Below, piece by piece: positions 12,438 through 24,886 of a stretch of 64,000 bases of DNA. Location of the stretch: assembly GCA_030248135.1 (NCBI GenBank), contig JASANC010001018.1, positions 62,001 to 126,000 of the forward strand, given 5' to 3'. This DNA is from Theristus sp. LFF4_11 (lineage: Eukaryota; Nematoda; Chromadorea; Monhysterida; Xyalidae). The position numbers were made by a program, and so were the translations under genes. Position 1 is the stretch's first letter. Every line of letters begins with the position of its first letter. The notes below the pieces were generated by a model. That model made no database searches and was not told the origin of the DNA. It saw only the letters and a list, made by a program, of their open reading frames with translations.

Positions 12438-15084
12438 GATTCAACATCACGAGTGGCACAACGAAAGTGCACGGTTTTCAGACCAGGACTTTACCCCATC
12501 CAACACATCACTGTAATCGGCTGAAACAAATGACAACCAGCTCATTGTTTTACCTCGTCATCAGCAGTGACAGCGACATCGTCCGCCTGATGACGCATCC
12601 TGTTCAGCAGCACCGCCTGAAAGAGCAAGGGAAAACACGTTTGTTGCGATTGTTTCCAGACACAAACCCAATGCAGCGTGGAAACACACGACATTTCGCA
12701 AATTAATGGAACCGTTGTAAATTAATTAGCCACTGATTGTCTGTGTAATCGGCTGTACGCTCGTTCAGATCTCTCATTGATTCAGGTTTTTTTCTTCATC
12801 GTACGTGATTTTCGTTTCTATTGCATGGGCGTCTTGTCTCAGATTGCGCCCATAAAAAAAACCTCAGTGCCCACACTCTCGAAACTGGATTCACCCGGAC
12901 AAACAACAAACAATGCCTCAAACTGTGTGCACACCTTTCAGCGCAAACAATAGATAGAGAGAGTCACCACTTTTGTGCGAAAAAAACTGTCTTTTTTCTG
13001 TCAACAGAAAACGTTTCATCCAAACATTGTTGAATGCCACACACAAAGAAAGCCACCAGACGAACACACAGGGCGCAAGTCATGCACTCAACAACAGACA
13101 ACAGAAACACAAACGTTAAAAATTCTATTATTTTGTGCAGATAATGTTATTGTTATGATGCCTCCCGCGTTGAGAAGAAAGCCACGACAAAAAATATGCG
13201 TGGGTTTCTCACAAAAAATCACACTTCAACAAAAGCTGTGCTGCGACCCCAGACCTACGACCAGCTGCCCGGGTTTCTTCGTCTTCTGAAAGACGTGCAC
13301 TCAGTTTTGCAATCGAGAACTACATCGATGCACTGTGGTACTGCGGTTTTGTTCAATTGTTCAATGGAATATCAACAAAGGAATTCAATTTCTGTTGCGA
13401 ACATTGTTTTTTTTTATTTGGGCTTTTTTAACAAAAAAACGGCGATTGCATCATCAAAATTTTCAATAAACACTGATTGTCAGGTCAATAATCTTCGTGC
13501 CACAAAAATCCAAAAAATCCGCATAGTCCCTGACTAACTAACGACACCAAAACAAATCCACTCTTCACCCCAAGGTCAGAGTTTTCTCTTCAGTTCAATC
13601 TTTTCAGCCCTCACTGATTGGGATTGGACAGAATTATGCAACGTGGGCTTCTAATTGTGTGTTTTTTCTGACCCCGTGCACCTCACCTGTGTCCCATAAA
13701 ACTCCCTGCCGTGTGGCCTTTTGGGACCTTTTGGCATTTACCTATTGGTCTGATGCCATTTGGGGAAACGTAGACGAGAGTTTTATCGTATTGGTGATCT
13801 TTTCACCTGTAATCGTTATTCATTTCATATTCCTTTCGTTCGCTTCTAATTGCCCACACCGGGATCTTAGATTTGGCATTGTATATTCGAACCGCAAGTT
13901 TCGCAAAACCTTAATTGAAAAACCGAGCGAGCCCCACCGCACCGCAATAACGTCGACTGTTTTTACGTTTCTAACGCGTCATGATGAATTATTTACAAAG
14001 CACACCTCAACAAGACAAAAACATGGCATATTGCCTGCCTGCCTGCGATATTGCCACGGAAACTTGTTGCAATTTGCGAAGCTTGCTGATTTATCTGTCT
14101 AGGCCGCTAATTACGCCTCCGGTGCAATAAACATACATTGTACATGCACATACAGATGCACAACAGCATTCATACAGTCGCATGTCACACAGGTATGTAT
14201 GTGAAAATGGACTTTCGTCCGCCCATTTCTAGCTCTATCTCTCTCCATGATTAATTAATTACAAACTGTCTCCGTTCGGAGTTCCGCTGAATCAAACCAC
14301 ATTCAGTTTGCTGTCGAGTTGTCGCGCTATTGAATGAAGCACACCGGTATACAAAGCCGTTTAGTTAGACTCAGACATCGCAGAAACAAACTGAACCATG
14401 TTAGTCGACCACCTGATCAGCGTCACATACAGTTTGATTGAGCAGCGTCCGCCCAGTGCCCGCGCCGCACACATTCACATATGAATAACATACACACCGT
14501 TTTCGTTGAGTATGTGTACCGCAACGAGAAAGGAAAACATAAATTTATTATTCAGTTCCTCATGTATGGTTAGACAGTCCCGGTTTTGGGCGGCCGTATG
14601 TTATGTTGTATGCAATTACATGCGGTGAAAAAAAAAACTTGTGCGGGCGCACGGAAAAAAATGAATGCCTTATTGCGACTCGGGTGTGCGTTTTGTGTTT
14701 GCGTTCCAGACACAGTGGGAGGAGCAGTTCGGCCGCGACTAGACATGTTTTTGTGCACGTTTACACGGTGTGCTTCCAGGGGTGAAAGTGGCGGTTTTTG
14801 AAATGCTGCGCATGGAAAAGCACGGGCTATTCGGGTTTCAGAGATTTAAACAAAAACTTTATTTAATTTAGAAGACGCAAAGAGCTGTTCGCAAGCATAA
14901 AAGTATAAATATCAAAATGGATTCCTTTGAATTCCCCGTTTTCAAACATTTCAACAACGCAACACCCTGCCGGGAGGCAGAAACCTAGCCTTGCCCCGTC
15001 ATTTGATATAGCTCTATCCGTTTGATCTTTCGTTTTGCATTTTTGGAATACTGAACCGAAAAAACTGAGCTTTCATGATAACTA
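12438..15084. other. No gene recognised
   Basis: A long plus-strand open frame at 13659-14102 has no family motif and an unremarkable composition, so it is more likely chance than a gene. The rest is AT-rich intergenic or intronic sequence with no RNA gene or repeat family that I recognise. Confidence 0.35.
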
Positions 15085-15345
15085 CCGTAAAGTCTTGCAT
15101 ATAAGGTCTCCTTATATAAATTTGAAAATCAAAAATTTCTGAAAAAGTGGAATTTTGTGTGACAACCTTATAAGTGGGAGGAGGCCTTATAAAGCGAAGA
15201 TTAGGAATTCCGGGCCTTATAAACGGGGTGGGATTTTGACCCATTCAAAATTTTGAATTTTTGGGTTTTCCGCCGTGTGACACTCCGCCCACTTTTGGGT
15301 GGGGGTCTTATAAGTGGGAGGAACCTTATATGCAAGACTTTACGG
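15085..15345. mobile_element. Mariner-type MITE with CCGTAAAG termini
   Basis: A 261-bp unit flanked by TA. The 22-bp ends are perfect inverted repeats: CCGTAAAGTCTTGCATATAAGG on the left, inverted on the right. Inside are repeated CCTTATAA motifs (CCTTATAAGTGGGAG recurs near the right end). No coding sequence. Confidence 0.8.
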
Positions 15346-16553
15346 TAGTTAGCGTCAGGGGAAAAAATCGAGAGAAAAAAAATCCGCCCGTATCTAATTT
15401 GTCTTCGTCATGAAGTGTACCAATGACAGTGACAACTGACATCCATATGTGACCGAAGTTGCGCGTCGAAAATAATAATGTTGAAATTCATCATAAAGTT
15501 CACGTTAAACATCGACGGTATGCGAACATGAGAAAAACGTGTATAGATAGAGCATGAGTCCCATAAAAACCATAAAACTCGGTTTACTGTTGGTATTTAT
15601 TGTCTGTCTGCAACAATTTTTATCGTCGGCTTACGTTTTTTTCACATAATCACCATGCGCATTTATTTGCATGCGACAGCGGCTATAAAATGTTGCGAAT
15701 TTTTAATGCGGCCACAATTTTTGGTGTAAAACTGCAGTACAAGTATACAACCTACTGTAAAAGCCGCTTTACTGGAGGCAATGTATTGGGAAATACAGAC
15801 TTTTTTTCTTGATTTGATCAAATAACACACAAAGCAAAAAGGGAATTGCAAAAAAAACTGCAGTGAATTGCGGAGAAATTATTGTTTCTTTTCTTTGTAA
15901 CGTCTGCGAGTTTGACAAGATTTAAAAAATAACTAAAACTTTATAAAAACTACGGCTCCATCCCGGTTGTGCGAGCGCGAGCGCCAAGGTCAAAATTCGG
16001 ACTCGCAACTTTTTATGATCCGAAAAACCTGGATGCACGCAGCTGTTTTTTTTTTGCCGAGCTTGGTTTTTTTTGTTTGTTTCGTTTTTTCATTCGAATA
16101 AAACGAAAATTAAAACTTTGAAGATCAAGAAAAACGCAATTCGGTCGCTCAGTTGAGAAAAACGCAAATAATAGACTGACAGGCACACCGCAGAAAAAGA
16201 TACAAGCTCCGAAAAAAATGTTTTTTTCTTTGGAACAAATTACATTTGTGGAAATCAAGGGTCAGATCAGATTATTTGGATCGAAGGTCCGCGTTCATTT
16301 GCACACAACACCAACCACAGAATAGTTTGCTGGTTTTCAATAGATTTTTGAGGAACCACATTTCAAACATATTCAAAATCGAGAGATTCTTTGCAACGGA
16401 GAAAAACACCGCAGGCGCTGTGGAACTTTTCCTCACAATGAAGAAAATGCCTGCCATCCGACACTGCCCTGGTCACACGATGACGGACAGAATACTGCGT
16501 TTTTCGAACGAATCAGACCGAAATGACGTCATTTCCTTTGAAATGCTCATTTC

Positions 16554-16805
16554 TCACACACTGGCATTCAGAACGTCAGTGTGATTCACCACTTCACGCG
16601 CTTGTTCACGTGAAGAAACCAGCCAAACTGCGAAAGTCCAGGCTGCTGTGCACTGCATGCCGACATACAAGCACACATATTTTGAGAACATGACGTCATT
16701 TCGTTCCGAAACATTCGAAAAAACACGCCCAACCTGGGTGGAATGACATTCTTTGGTGTGTGCTTGAATCTGCTCGGCGGAAGGCACACACAGGGTCACG
16801 CTCAT
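16554..16805 (-). pseudogene. Possible zinc-finger relic
   Basis: The minus strand reads IQAHTKECHSTQVGRVF, which resembles the finger-to-linker segment LRVHQKLRHSTERPF of the genes in this window. No paired cysteines remain nearby. It is flanked by two GAAATGACGTCAT motifs in opposite orientations. The call is weak. Confidence 0.25.
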
Positions 16806-16993
16806 TCCCCACCCCCGAATTCATCTTCCTTCTGCAATAACTACAACTCGCCTACGAGTTCTCTCAGTTGTTATGTATCGCACAGTGCATATTCTCGCTT
16901 TTCCCATCAACTTTCCGGCCGAAACCCACGAAAAAAAACCAAGAATAACCGAACAAAGACTCCCGAATCCGCGAGCGCCCGACCCGAACTGAC

Positions 16994-17527
16994 CACGGTC
17001 TTCTGCATGTTCTGCAACTCCTCCTCGACCAGCCAAACGCTGCTGTCGGCGTGCATCGCCAGATCCAAGTAGGCGGCCGCAGACGACGAGTCGCCCGTCG
17101 TCGCCGCCGCCCCCCTCGATCCGCGATGCTGTCGCGTCGTCGTCTGTGCGCTGCCGCCGCTGTTCATCGGCTGCTCCGGATCGATCAGTCCGAGTCCGGT
17201 CGGTGTGCCGCCAGCTGACGTGCTCGCCAACTGGTAACTCGACAGCGTTCGCCGACGTTGGTGGTGGTGCAGTTGTTGTTGGCGTCGCCGTTTGTGCTTC
17301 CAGAACCTCCACTGGCGTATCATGTCTAGCAATTCTGTCAACATCGACGCCGCCAACGAGGTGGATTCGGATTCGCAGCGCTGCTTCTTCGGATGCTGTT
17401 GTTGTTGATTGTTCGACCACCACCGGACGACAGTGACACCACCCGTTTTGGCGGAGTGTTTCGGCGGAATTTTGGATTCGTTTTTTTTTGTTTTATTTTT
17501 TTGTTTTCCTTTGTGGAATCGAGGCAA
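16994..17527 (-). CDS. Candidate low-complexity exon (possible 5' exon of the RING gene)
   Basis: The minus strand is open from an ATG at 17527 through a second ATG at 17344 (MLTELLDMIRQWRFWKHKR), ending near MQKTV at a GTCAGT donor. It is GC-richer than its surroundings and rich in Gln, Arg, Ser and Thr, with a more ordered stretch AAAYLDLAMHADSSVWLVEE. The codon bias and the splice-ready end suggest a real exon. It could belong to the RING-finger gene ending at 9229 on the same strand, but the link is unproven and the intron would be over 7 kb. No domain recognised. Confidence 0.45.
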
Positions 17528-18584
17528 TGTTAATGATTATCTGTGGTCACCGGAGTTTTTTTTAGACACCACCGTTGACATGGAATGAATTGTGGCATTG
17601 ATTTTGTATCAGATAGAGTTTAGAAGATTTTTCAGGTGGTGTGTGGGTGCTACGCCTTGTTGCGACGTGTGTGAAGTTCGCGCGGGCACTTTTTGGTGGA
17701 TTATAATTTTTGTGTTCTGCAAAGATAATTTGAAAATCACTGAAATCATTGCCGTTGCAGAAAATCGATAACACAACAAGCACAAAAACGTTGCTACTGA
17801 CTCGGAGAGTTCAAAATATCACTGTTGCATCAAACGCATACGGCAGTCTAACGAGCACAAGAAGCAAGCTAAGCAGAACCACAGCAAACCCTGTTGGCCC
17901 AGGGTGAAGGTAAATAAATATTACTACTCTGCACTTCAGCAACTGTAAAATGGCACCAAAAAAACGGCATGGCGTTGAACAGTGAGCAGCATTTGATAGA
18001 AGCAACCAATAAATGCGATTACCAAATATGATGATGCCGAAATGCAACGCAACCTGTCTGGACCTGACAGCAAACAAATAAATGTTGTAGCGTCGCAAAA
18101 GCAAGTTAGTGTTTTCCAACGCGTCAACACATTCTACTTTTGTAATAGACGTCATAATTTGCGCTTAGACTAGATCATGGAATGAGCAATGATTGGATTG
18201 AATGGAAAGTCCATTATTGACTGTTTTTTGTCCGGAATAAACAGAAAGAGATGTTGAGATGACAGCCGAAACCAGGTTTGTCCAAGGATCTTTGACGACA
18301 CAATAGTTTTGTCATCACAACCAGTATTGTTCAGATTCGGTTGTCTAATGAATAGTTTAACCACTGTTCTGTTGATGTTGCAAACAGAAGAAAAACCTAA
18401 AGTTTCAGGCAATTACTTTAAACCTTCAAAGAAGAAAATCCCAAAATATACATGTTCAACAGTATAAATGCACTCGGAGAAAAAAGATTTATTTTTTTTG
18501 AATTAACGCAAAGTCTCTCTTGCACATATAAACGAACGAAAATTTCAACAACCAAAAAAAAAACTCGCTGGCCGCAGTCTGGGC

Positions 18585-18905
18585 TGGGCACGCGCACGCA
18601 CGCACACGGTCCTGTGTGTGTGTCTCGTCTCGTGTCTCGTCTCGTCTCGCCTCGAAAACTGTGCGCGCTCATTTCATATAATATTCTTGAATCTTTCTCT
18701 CTCCAACTCTTTTTGCTACACTCTGTCTAACTCGCACACCACCACGCAGAGAATATCGAAAACAACCCAGTCCGCTTACCACACAACGTGGTTGGTTGCA
18801 GACACACACGCACACAAACACTGCAACAACAACAACCACTGTGTGTCGAGACAGCGTATATGTGTCTGAGTATGTGCGTGTGTGTGTGTGTGCTTGTGGT
18901 CTAGG
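18585..18905. repeat. Microsatellite cluster (CGCA)n, (TCTCG)n, (GT)n
   Basis: Contains CGCGCACGCACGCACAC, repeated GTCTCGTCTCG units around 18620-18655, and a GTGTGTGTGTGTG run at about 18875-18893. No coding content. Confidence 0.8.
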
Positions 18906-18925
18906 CTTGGTTGGCACAGTACGTA

Positions 18926-19265
18926 CAGGGTGGCTGTAAAGAACGCACTGAATATACCGTGCAAAGCATGCACGATTGTTTACCACCATCGTCCTGCAAA
19001 CTGGTCTTTTACACTGCTTTTCTTGCGGGTTTTCAGAACGCTTTTATTTTCCGGGCTGTTCGTTCCGTTTTTTTTGGTTTCGAACTGTTTGTTTCTGTTC
19101 ATCTGTCCCGTGCGTCGCCTGGTCTTGGACTTTTCGGAGCATTTTTTTGCCACTTTTTGAACTTTTTTCAGCGAGAAATGATCAATACTTAAAGTTCCAA
19201 AAGGTGTCACAAGAACATGGCATACTGGCAAAGAAATAAATAGCACGCCTTTGCGGGACACCCTG
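18926..19265. mobile_element. Tc1/mariner-type element with CAGGGTG termini
   Basis: TA-flanked, 340 bp. The left end is CAGGGTGGC and the right end is GGGACACCCTG, inverted. The termini match the longer element at 36012-37126 (CAGGGTGTCCC). The interior has no convincing transposase. It sits within CA-repeat DNA, with extra GTACGTA symmetry at the insertion point. Confidence 0.65.
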
Positions 19266-19400
19266 TACGTACGCAGACAGACAGACACACACAACGCCAC
19301 ACGACCCGGCAAAACACAACACACACACACAAAAACACAACACAACACACACATACACTGTCTGCATGTTCGTGTACATATATGATTATTATATTGCGTT
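19266..19400. repeat. CA-rich microsatellite
   Basis: A run of CAGACAGACAGACACACAC followed by repeated AACACAACACACAC units. Many frames appear open here only because of low complexity. Confidence 0.7.
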
Positions 19401-20721
19401 TTTGTGTGCGGCGACGCGGCATTTTTGGACGTTGCACCTACATACATACGAATGAGCTGCGCATATATGTACGCACAATGTGCCGTGTGCGCGCGCGCTG
19501 TTGAACACGTAAAAATAGAACAGACGAGACACACGCAGCAAGAACACACACCGTCTGAACAGACGCAGAAAGAGACAGAGAGATAGACGCGAAACAGAAG
19601 AAGAATAGGAACGAACTGACAGATGTGAACGCAAAAAGCGGACTACCGCGGTGCGCAGAAAAACGTTTTTTTTCTCTCGTCGTTCTTTGTCGTCAGTAAA
19701 ATCGTGTGTGTGCGCGCTGCACGAATATAATATATTGTGCATATATTGTATGTATTATACCCAACTCGACTGAAACTATGCTCGTATATATGTCAGCGAA
19801 ATATATCACATACGAACTCGGGAGACACAAAAAGCAATATGTTCAGTTTATCTGTTTTTTGGTGAACCGCAATGTGTGCAACTCCGTGTTTTCTCGTTGC
19901 GGTTACAAAATATACGAAACGAACACAACAAACGAGAACAACGTGAGAAGGATGGGGAGGCCATTGAGAAATTTGCGAAACAGGTTCAAAGGTAACAGTG
20001 CGAAAAAATTTCAATCGAACCTTGAATACATAAAACTGGGCGGGAAAAAAGCGCCCGATGCAAACGATTCAGCTGCGGGTCTTCGGTGCACTCGTGTGGC
20101 TTTGATAAAGATGTGGGGAATGCTAGCGGAGCCATTGAGCTTGCGTAGCACCGCATATAACATATATGTTCGTGTGTGTTGTGTTTGTATGTCTGTCGCA
20201 TCTCTGTCACATACACACATACAGTATACACGCACATGTTTGTCGTTATGTTGTTGTTCTAATTGTTATGTGCGCGTGCGTTGATGTTGTGACGCGACAG
20301 ACACACCCAACGCACGCGAACGACCACCACACAACAACAACAACAACAAGGACACACATATGTATGCATCATGCTGAAAATATATGCATATATACACAAC
20401 CTATATATCTGTCTGCTTTCAGTCTGTCTAGACACCACCGTCGTGTTGTATGTATGCGCTCCTTGTTGTTGTTGTGGCACATCTTGCCCGCTTCGAGAAA
20501 ACGCGCGCTGTGTTTCGTGTTAAAATTTATGTGCGTCTGCCCCCCGATGTGCGTGTGGCTAATGCGCGTCTAAGCGTGTGGAAACCTTGACTCAAGCTTT
20601 ATGATACGCACAGACCGCAGACAGACAAGGAACAAGATGGAAAAATATGCGCGACCGTTTCTTCGACGGAAAACGGCTCTAAAACGCGGGCCGCATTATC
20701 TCTCAGACGACACACACAGCT

Positions 20722-20829
20722 CTATATGACTCCGACCAAGACGAGTAGAGCCGCGCACACGAGCCGGCGCGTGATTAGCTGGATTTTTTTCTCGCGCGCT
20801 GCTTTTGCTTCAGCTACATCAATTCCCAT
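20722..20829 (-). CDS. Candidate first exon with a membrane segment
   Basis: The minus strand from the ATG at 20829 reads MGIDVAEAKAAREKKIQ, then ITRRLVCAALLVLVGV and a stop. A charged N-terminus before a hydrophobic stretch fits a type II membrane protein start, with possible GT donors inside LVLVG. I find no certain partner exon. One candidate lies on the same strand near 20150-20030. Confidence 0.25.
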   Translation of the reverse strand: MGIDVAEAKAAREKKIQLITRRLVCAALLVLVGVI

Positions 20830-21982
20830 GTTACCTCTCAGTATAAACGAATTTCTGTATGAAACAATATGAGAAACACGAAACAGATCGCAAACGTCCC
20901 ATTCGGTGCATTTGAAAGTTTTCAATCAAAGGGTACAAACCAGGAACTGAAATGCGCTCACATGGCGGAAGATTGCTGGATTTTGATAAACTTCAATCTG
21001 AAATTCTTTCGATTTCGCTGTTCTACTTTTGGTTTTATTTGGTTTGGGATTTGTATTTTGTTTTTGTTTTTGGTGTTACTGCGCGCCACGCATGTTTATG
21101 GTGTACAAGTTTACAAAATTTGCATGTCTAACATCCTGTCTATGCCTCTATCTGACCATGCTTGCCGTGATGATGTGAATGGCTAACTTTTTTACAATTG
21201 CCGCATGAGCATACGTATGTAATGTAATATGTAATAAATCGGAAAAGAAAAAAAAACGAAAACGGCGGAGCCCAACGCACCCATAGCACGAAAAAAGTTC
21301 AAAGCGGAACTAAAAATAGACAAGTGCAGCAAAAAAACAAGCTTACTAACATATATGCAGTTACATGTAAATGTGACGTATCGTACAGATATTCATGTGG
21401 TTTGCTCTTTGGATGGAATACTGGCATCTGACGCTTTGATGAGCAGTTTGAGGACGTAAAATATGAATATTTGTGGGTGAGACTTTTTTCCTGCGTGAAA
21501 TTGCGAGTCGCTTAGCTTTTTGATTTTTTTGCGTGGCCATGCACCAAAAGGCGCCCGACAAATAAAAATGCGAAACAAGCAATGATGCGCATTTGTGTGA
21601 TTCAGCTTCAAGCCGTCTACAATGCCTCGGAACAGAAAAGTTACTTCTCTCGGAAAAAACTTGTGAATTCCTGAACACGGATCCATGCACGCACACAGCA
21701 TTTGCGGAGACGTGCGGAAATTCAAAGTTTCATTATCAGCTCAGTGTATCATGCAGTCTCATCATCATCCGCACCACCAGTTCGTGCCAGCCGCCGTGTG
21801 TTTCAGCGGAGAGACTGAAGACGCGTCATTATTTTGACTTTCGAATCTGACGGCAATACTGCTGACAGCCGCTTGCTGTTATCAGACAAAATCAATTGCT
21901 GGGATATCAAAGTGCGTCGTTGAAGAAGCTGGACTACGGTTAATGGTGATTTCGACTCTTTCCGAATGTTTTTTATGCTATG

Positions 21983-22066
21983 GCATTTCTGAAAAAGACA
22001 ACTCCTAGTCTGCGACTGATCGCGCCTTGATTGACTGCCTTATTTATTCGGCCATACTTTAATTCT
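21983..22066. repeat. Dispersed repeat with AGTCTGCGACTGATC core
   Basis: Reads GAAAAAGACAACTCCTAGTC, GCGACTGATCGCGCCTTG and TTATTTATTCGGCCATACT. The same order recurs at 50638-50735 and, inverted, at 62575-62665. The outer end resembles CAGTATGGCCGAATAAATAA. Probably a degraded MITE. Confidence 0.5.
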
Positions 22067-22296
22067 CAGCACTCCGTGTGCACGGCTTATCATTCACAGA
22101 AACAAAACTGTTGAATCGAGTGGTTTTCAGCACGAAGCAGTACATTCGCTGTTTTGTGAAAAAAACGTTGATGACGTCAAGTTTTTGCGCAGAATAACGT
22201 GACATTTTTCGGTGATACCTGCATCTGTTTTGAAAAGAGTATCACCAAGTTGTTGCTCAGCGCTGCTAGGAGTGCAAAAACAGTTGAAAGAAACGC

Positions 22297-22392
22297 GTAA
22301 AGGAGCATTCATGACTCAGCATTTAGTGAACGCGTAGCTGTGTTTTAACACCGCTGCGCTTCACTGAATACTGCTTCATGAATGCCGCTCAA
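22297..22392. repeat. TTAA-type hairpin MITE, copy 2
   Basis: Arms GCATTCATGACTCAGCATTT and AATACTGCTTCATGAATGC with a GTAGCTGTGTTTTAACACCG centre. The flanks are GTAAAGG and CCGCTCAA, so the TTAA edges have decayed. Confidence 0.65.
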
Positions 22393-23504
22393 CTCTTCAG
22401 ATCGGAAAAACAATCAGAAAAAAACACAAAAACTGAACACACTTCATAAAATGTCGACATTCATTTCTCTAATTTGGCTGCGCTCCTGCAGTCGACTGGA
22501 CAGTTTTTATTTTGCTTTCAAAAAAAATGCAAACAGCCGATGCAAATGGTGTGTCTGGCTTATTTGTTGTACGTTATGTCTCCAGCAGTGTTCGGTGCAA
22601 AAAAACTTGTCCAGACATAAATTTCAGAGAACCAGACGGACAACAAAAAAAACGGCGGAATTGCAACCACGATTGCGGAAAAGCATCGGCATCCGCTGCA
22701 CTGACGCACAAGAGATAAGAATAAAAAAGTAAAATCGAACTCTCATTGCGTCAGCAGACAATTATGCTTCTCATGCCATGTGATTTTTCCCAACAAAAAA
22801 TATTGACGTTGCATGTGGATGGTCTCCATCAATTTACTTTCACTCTTTTCATCTTCTGGTGGCAACAAAAATGATCAGAAAACTGTCACAACAGATTTTT
22901 GTCACTTATTGCCGGTATTTTGGATGAACACGAATGGGAACAACTGGAAAAGATTTTTTGTTTGAAATGAAAACAAGCACGAAACGATTTTTTAGGCGAA
23001 ATGCCACCGTTTGAAAATACCACACAGTCTTTTTTTTGTACTGCGACTTGATGCGTTTGCAGATGTACGAAAAAAAGGAAATAAATGTGTGATGCCACGA
23101 CTACAGTTTGTTCGACCCAATTGTGTTTCAGAAACTCGGACCGGGCCACTTCGGCACTTTTGAAATGCCACATCAAGCATAAAACTGATTTCTTATTCAT
23201 CCATCAGTGCAAACAACAACAGCAAAACTAGAAAAAAGAGAACAAAGAATTCCAGATTCACCGATCGCTTTCCAATGATTGTAACAACAAAGCAAATAAT
23301 ATAAAAAAAACACCTGATGCAAACTTATCATTCATATGGCCTGTTGATTCGAACCCGTCAGACCGAAATGACGTCATGTTCTTGAAAACAGTCAGTTTCT
23401 GACCGGTCAGCGCAGTGAGCGCACATCGATGTGGACTTTCAGTTTCGCTGGACAGCTTCACTTGAAGAAGGAGATGGAACAAAAAAAACTGAAATTCTTG
23501 TGGC

Positions 23505-23620
23505 CGTTGTGTTCCCGTGGCACTGCCGTCTCATTTGAACGGTCTGGCGACTGAATGGGCTTGTGTCAATTGCAGCTTCACACTGCATAACCCAACGCAC
23601 AGAGACGCACTCCATTCCAT
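23505..23620 (-). pseudogene. C2H2 zinc-finger pseudogene fragment
   Basis: On the minus strand the DNA matches the finger linker of the gene at 24059: CATTCAGTCGCCAGACCG, then TTCAAATGA where the intact copy has TTCAAATGC. In the finger frame this gives HSVARPFK followed by a stop where CDQC should be. A single damaged finger remains. Confidence 0.55.
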
Positions 23621-24058
23621 ACACCAACTCCATTTACATATGTTTACCGTCTCACGTGTGTTCATTTACTCACCCAGTTTGCTCAACCGCAATCTCACTT
23701 CGCAATCTCCAACAAGTGCATTCACACAACCCGCTCACGTTCATGCTCCCCTAAATGCTGCCTGAAGACCACCACACGCCAGTCTTGTCGTATTGGTGAT
23801 CGTTTTTGTTGGCTTAGACAGGCAGATAAAAAATCAATAAGAACTGCTCTGTGGCCAGGTTCACTGGTGAAAAATGTTTTTCTTTATCGCTAATAAATTT
23901 AATTCAAAATGCCCGTTAAATTTCAGTCATTGTTTCAATTATTTTCAGTGCAGCCAATAAACCGTTGCGTTTCTTCATTGACAACTTTAAAGCAACCCAC
24001 AAGTTTTTACTGTCAACAAGTTTTCATTGCTTTGATCGATTTCTAGTTTCAGCAGCGC

Positions 24059-24886
24059 ATGATGTCCGTGCAGTTGCTTGCTCACGAGTGTGCCGGGTGC
24101 GAGTTGGCGTTTCTGAGTGTGGCGTCGTTTCTCGCGCATCAGCGGCAGCACGTTGCAGACAGTTTCGCTTGCTTTCGGGCTGGCCGAAAAACGCTGAAAC
24201 GCGCAAGAACCGGTAAAACTCAACCGAATAGAGACAACCGCAACATAATGACGCGGAAAAATGAACATAAAACGGCACTCGAATGTCATTTGTGTGGACT
24301 AATGACGATAAGCAACTCCCAGTTGAGCGCACATTTGAGCGCCGTTCATTCCACTGAGCGACCGTTCACATGCACCGAGTGCTCCTATCGGGCAAAGACG
24401 AAGCGCTCATTGACGTTGCATTCGATACAAACCCATTCCAACGTCAGACCATTCAAATGCGACCAATGCGCGTGTGCTGCAAAGCGAAACTGCCATTTGC
24501 TGAGACACCAACGCACCGCACATGCCAAGGACGGTCGATTTGAATGCGAACGATGTGGCAAGACGTTCAAAACAACAGAACATCTGCACTGGCACAGCGT
24601 TGTGCACTCTACAGATCAGCCGTTTGCCTGTGACCAATGTGACTTTCGCACAAAATGGAAACGAAATTTGCTCGATCACCGTCAGATGAAGCATTCAGCG
24701 GTCCGTTCGCACCAGTGCGACCAGTGCTGCGCGACATTCAAGACCAGCAATGGTGTGCGCAAACATCAACGTCAAGTGCACTCTGATTCACGACCTTTTG
24801 CTTGCAACGAATGCGACTTTCGCACGAAAACAGCCTCGCATTTGCGCAGGCATCAGAAATATCGACATTCGTCCGTTCGTCTGTAG
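24059..24886 (+). CDS. C2H2 zinc-finger protein, eight fingers
   Basis: Encodes 275 residues in one open exon, probably a nuclear DNA-binding protein. Fingers run from about residue 9 to the end: HECAGC, LECHLC, FTCTEC, FKCDQC, FECERC, FACDQC, HQCDQC and FACNEC, each with paired histidines spaced by three to five residues. Linkers are of the HSTERPF or HSNVRPF type seen in the 3-6 kb gene, so the two are paralogues. The first finger is separated from the rest by a basic Lys/Arg-rich spacer. The ATG at 24059 follows TTTCAG and TTCTAG acceptors, so an upstream exon is possible. The protein stops just after the last finger. Confidence 0.85.
   Translation: MMSVQLLAHECAGCELAFLSVASFLAHQRQHVADSFACFRAGRKTLKRARTGKTQPNRDNRNIMTRKNEHKTALECHLCGLMTISNSQLSAHLSAVHSTERPFTCTECSYRAKTKRSLTLHSIQTHSNVRPFKCDQCACAAKRNCHLLRHQRTAHAKDGRFECERCGKTFKTTEHLHWHSVVHSTDQPFACDQCDFRTKWKRNLLDHRQMKHSAVRSHQCDQCCATFKTSNGVRKHQRQVHSDSRPFACNECDFRTKTASHLRRHQKYRHSSVRL

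Larger units (their letters stand above)
21183..24050. other. No intact gene; repeats and zinc-finger debris
   Basis: Holds the repeats listed at 21983 and 22297 and a zinc-finger relic at 23505-23620. A further plus-strand stretch at 23131-23229 reads SALLKCHIKHKTDF after a TTTCAG acceptor and may be another finger remnant. About 23720-23880 is repeated, diverged, at 29915-30062 (shared GTAATCGTTTTT/GTGATCGTTTTT and GGCCAGGTT). Nothing else recognised. Confidence 0.4.

Noticed and set aside
13659..14102. 147-codon open frame as a gene
   Set aside because: No motif, no splice or context support, and composition typical of chance open frames in this AT-rich DNA.
19404..20284. Several open frames in CA/GT repeat DNA
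   Set aside because: Frames are open on both strands because the sequence is low in complexity; products are Cys/Val/Thr repeats.
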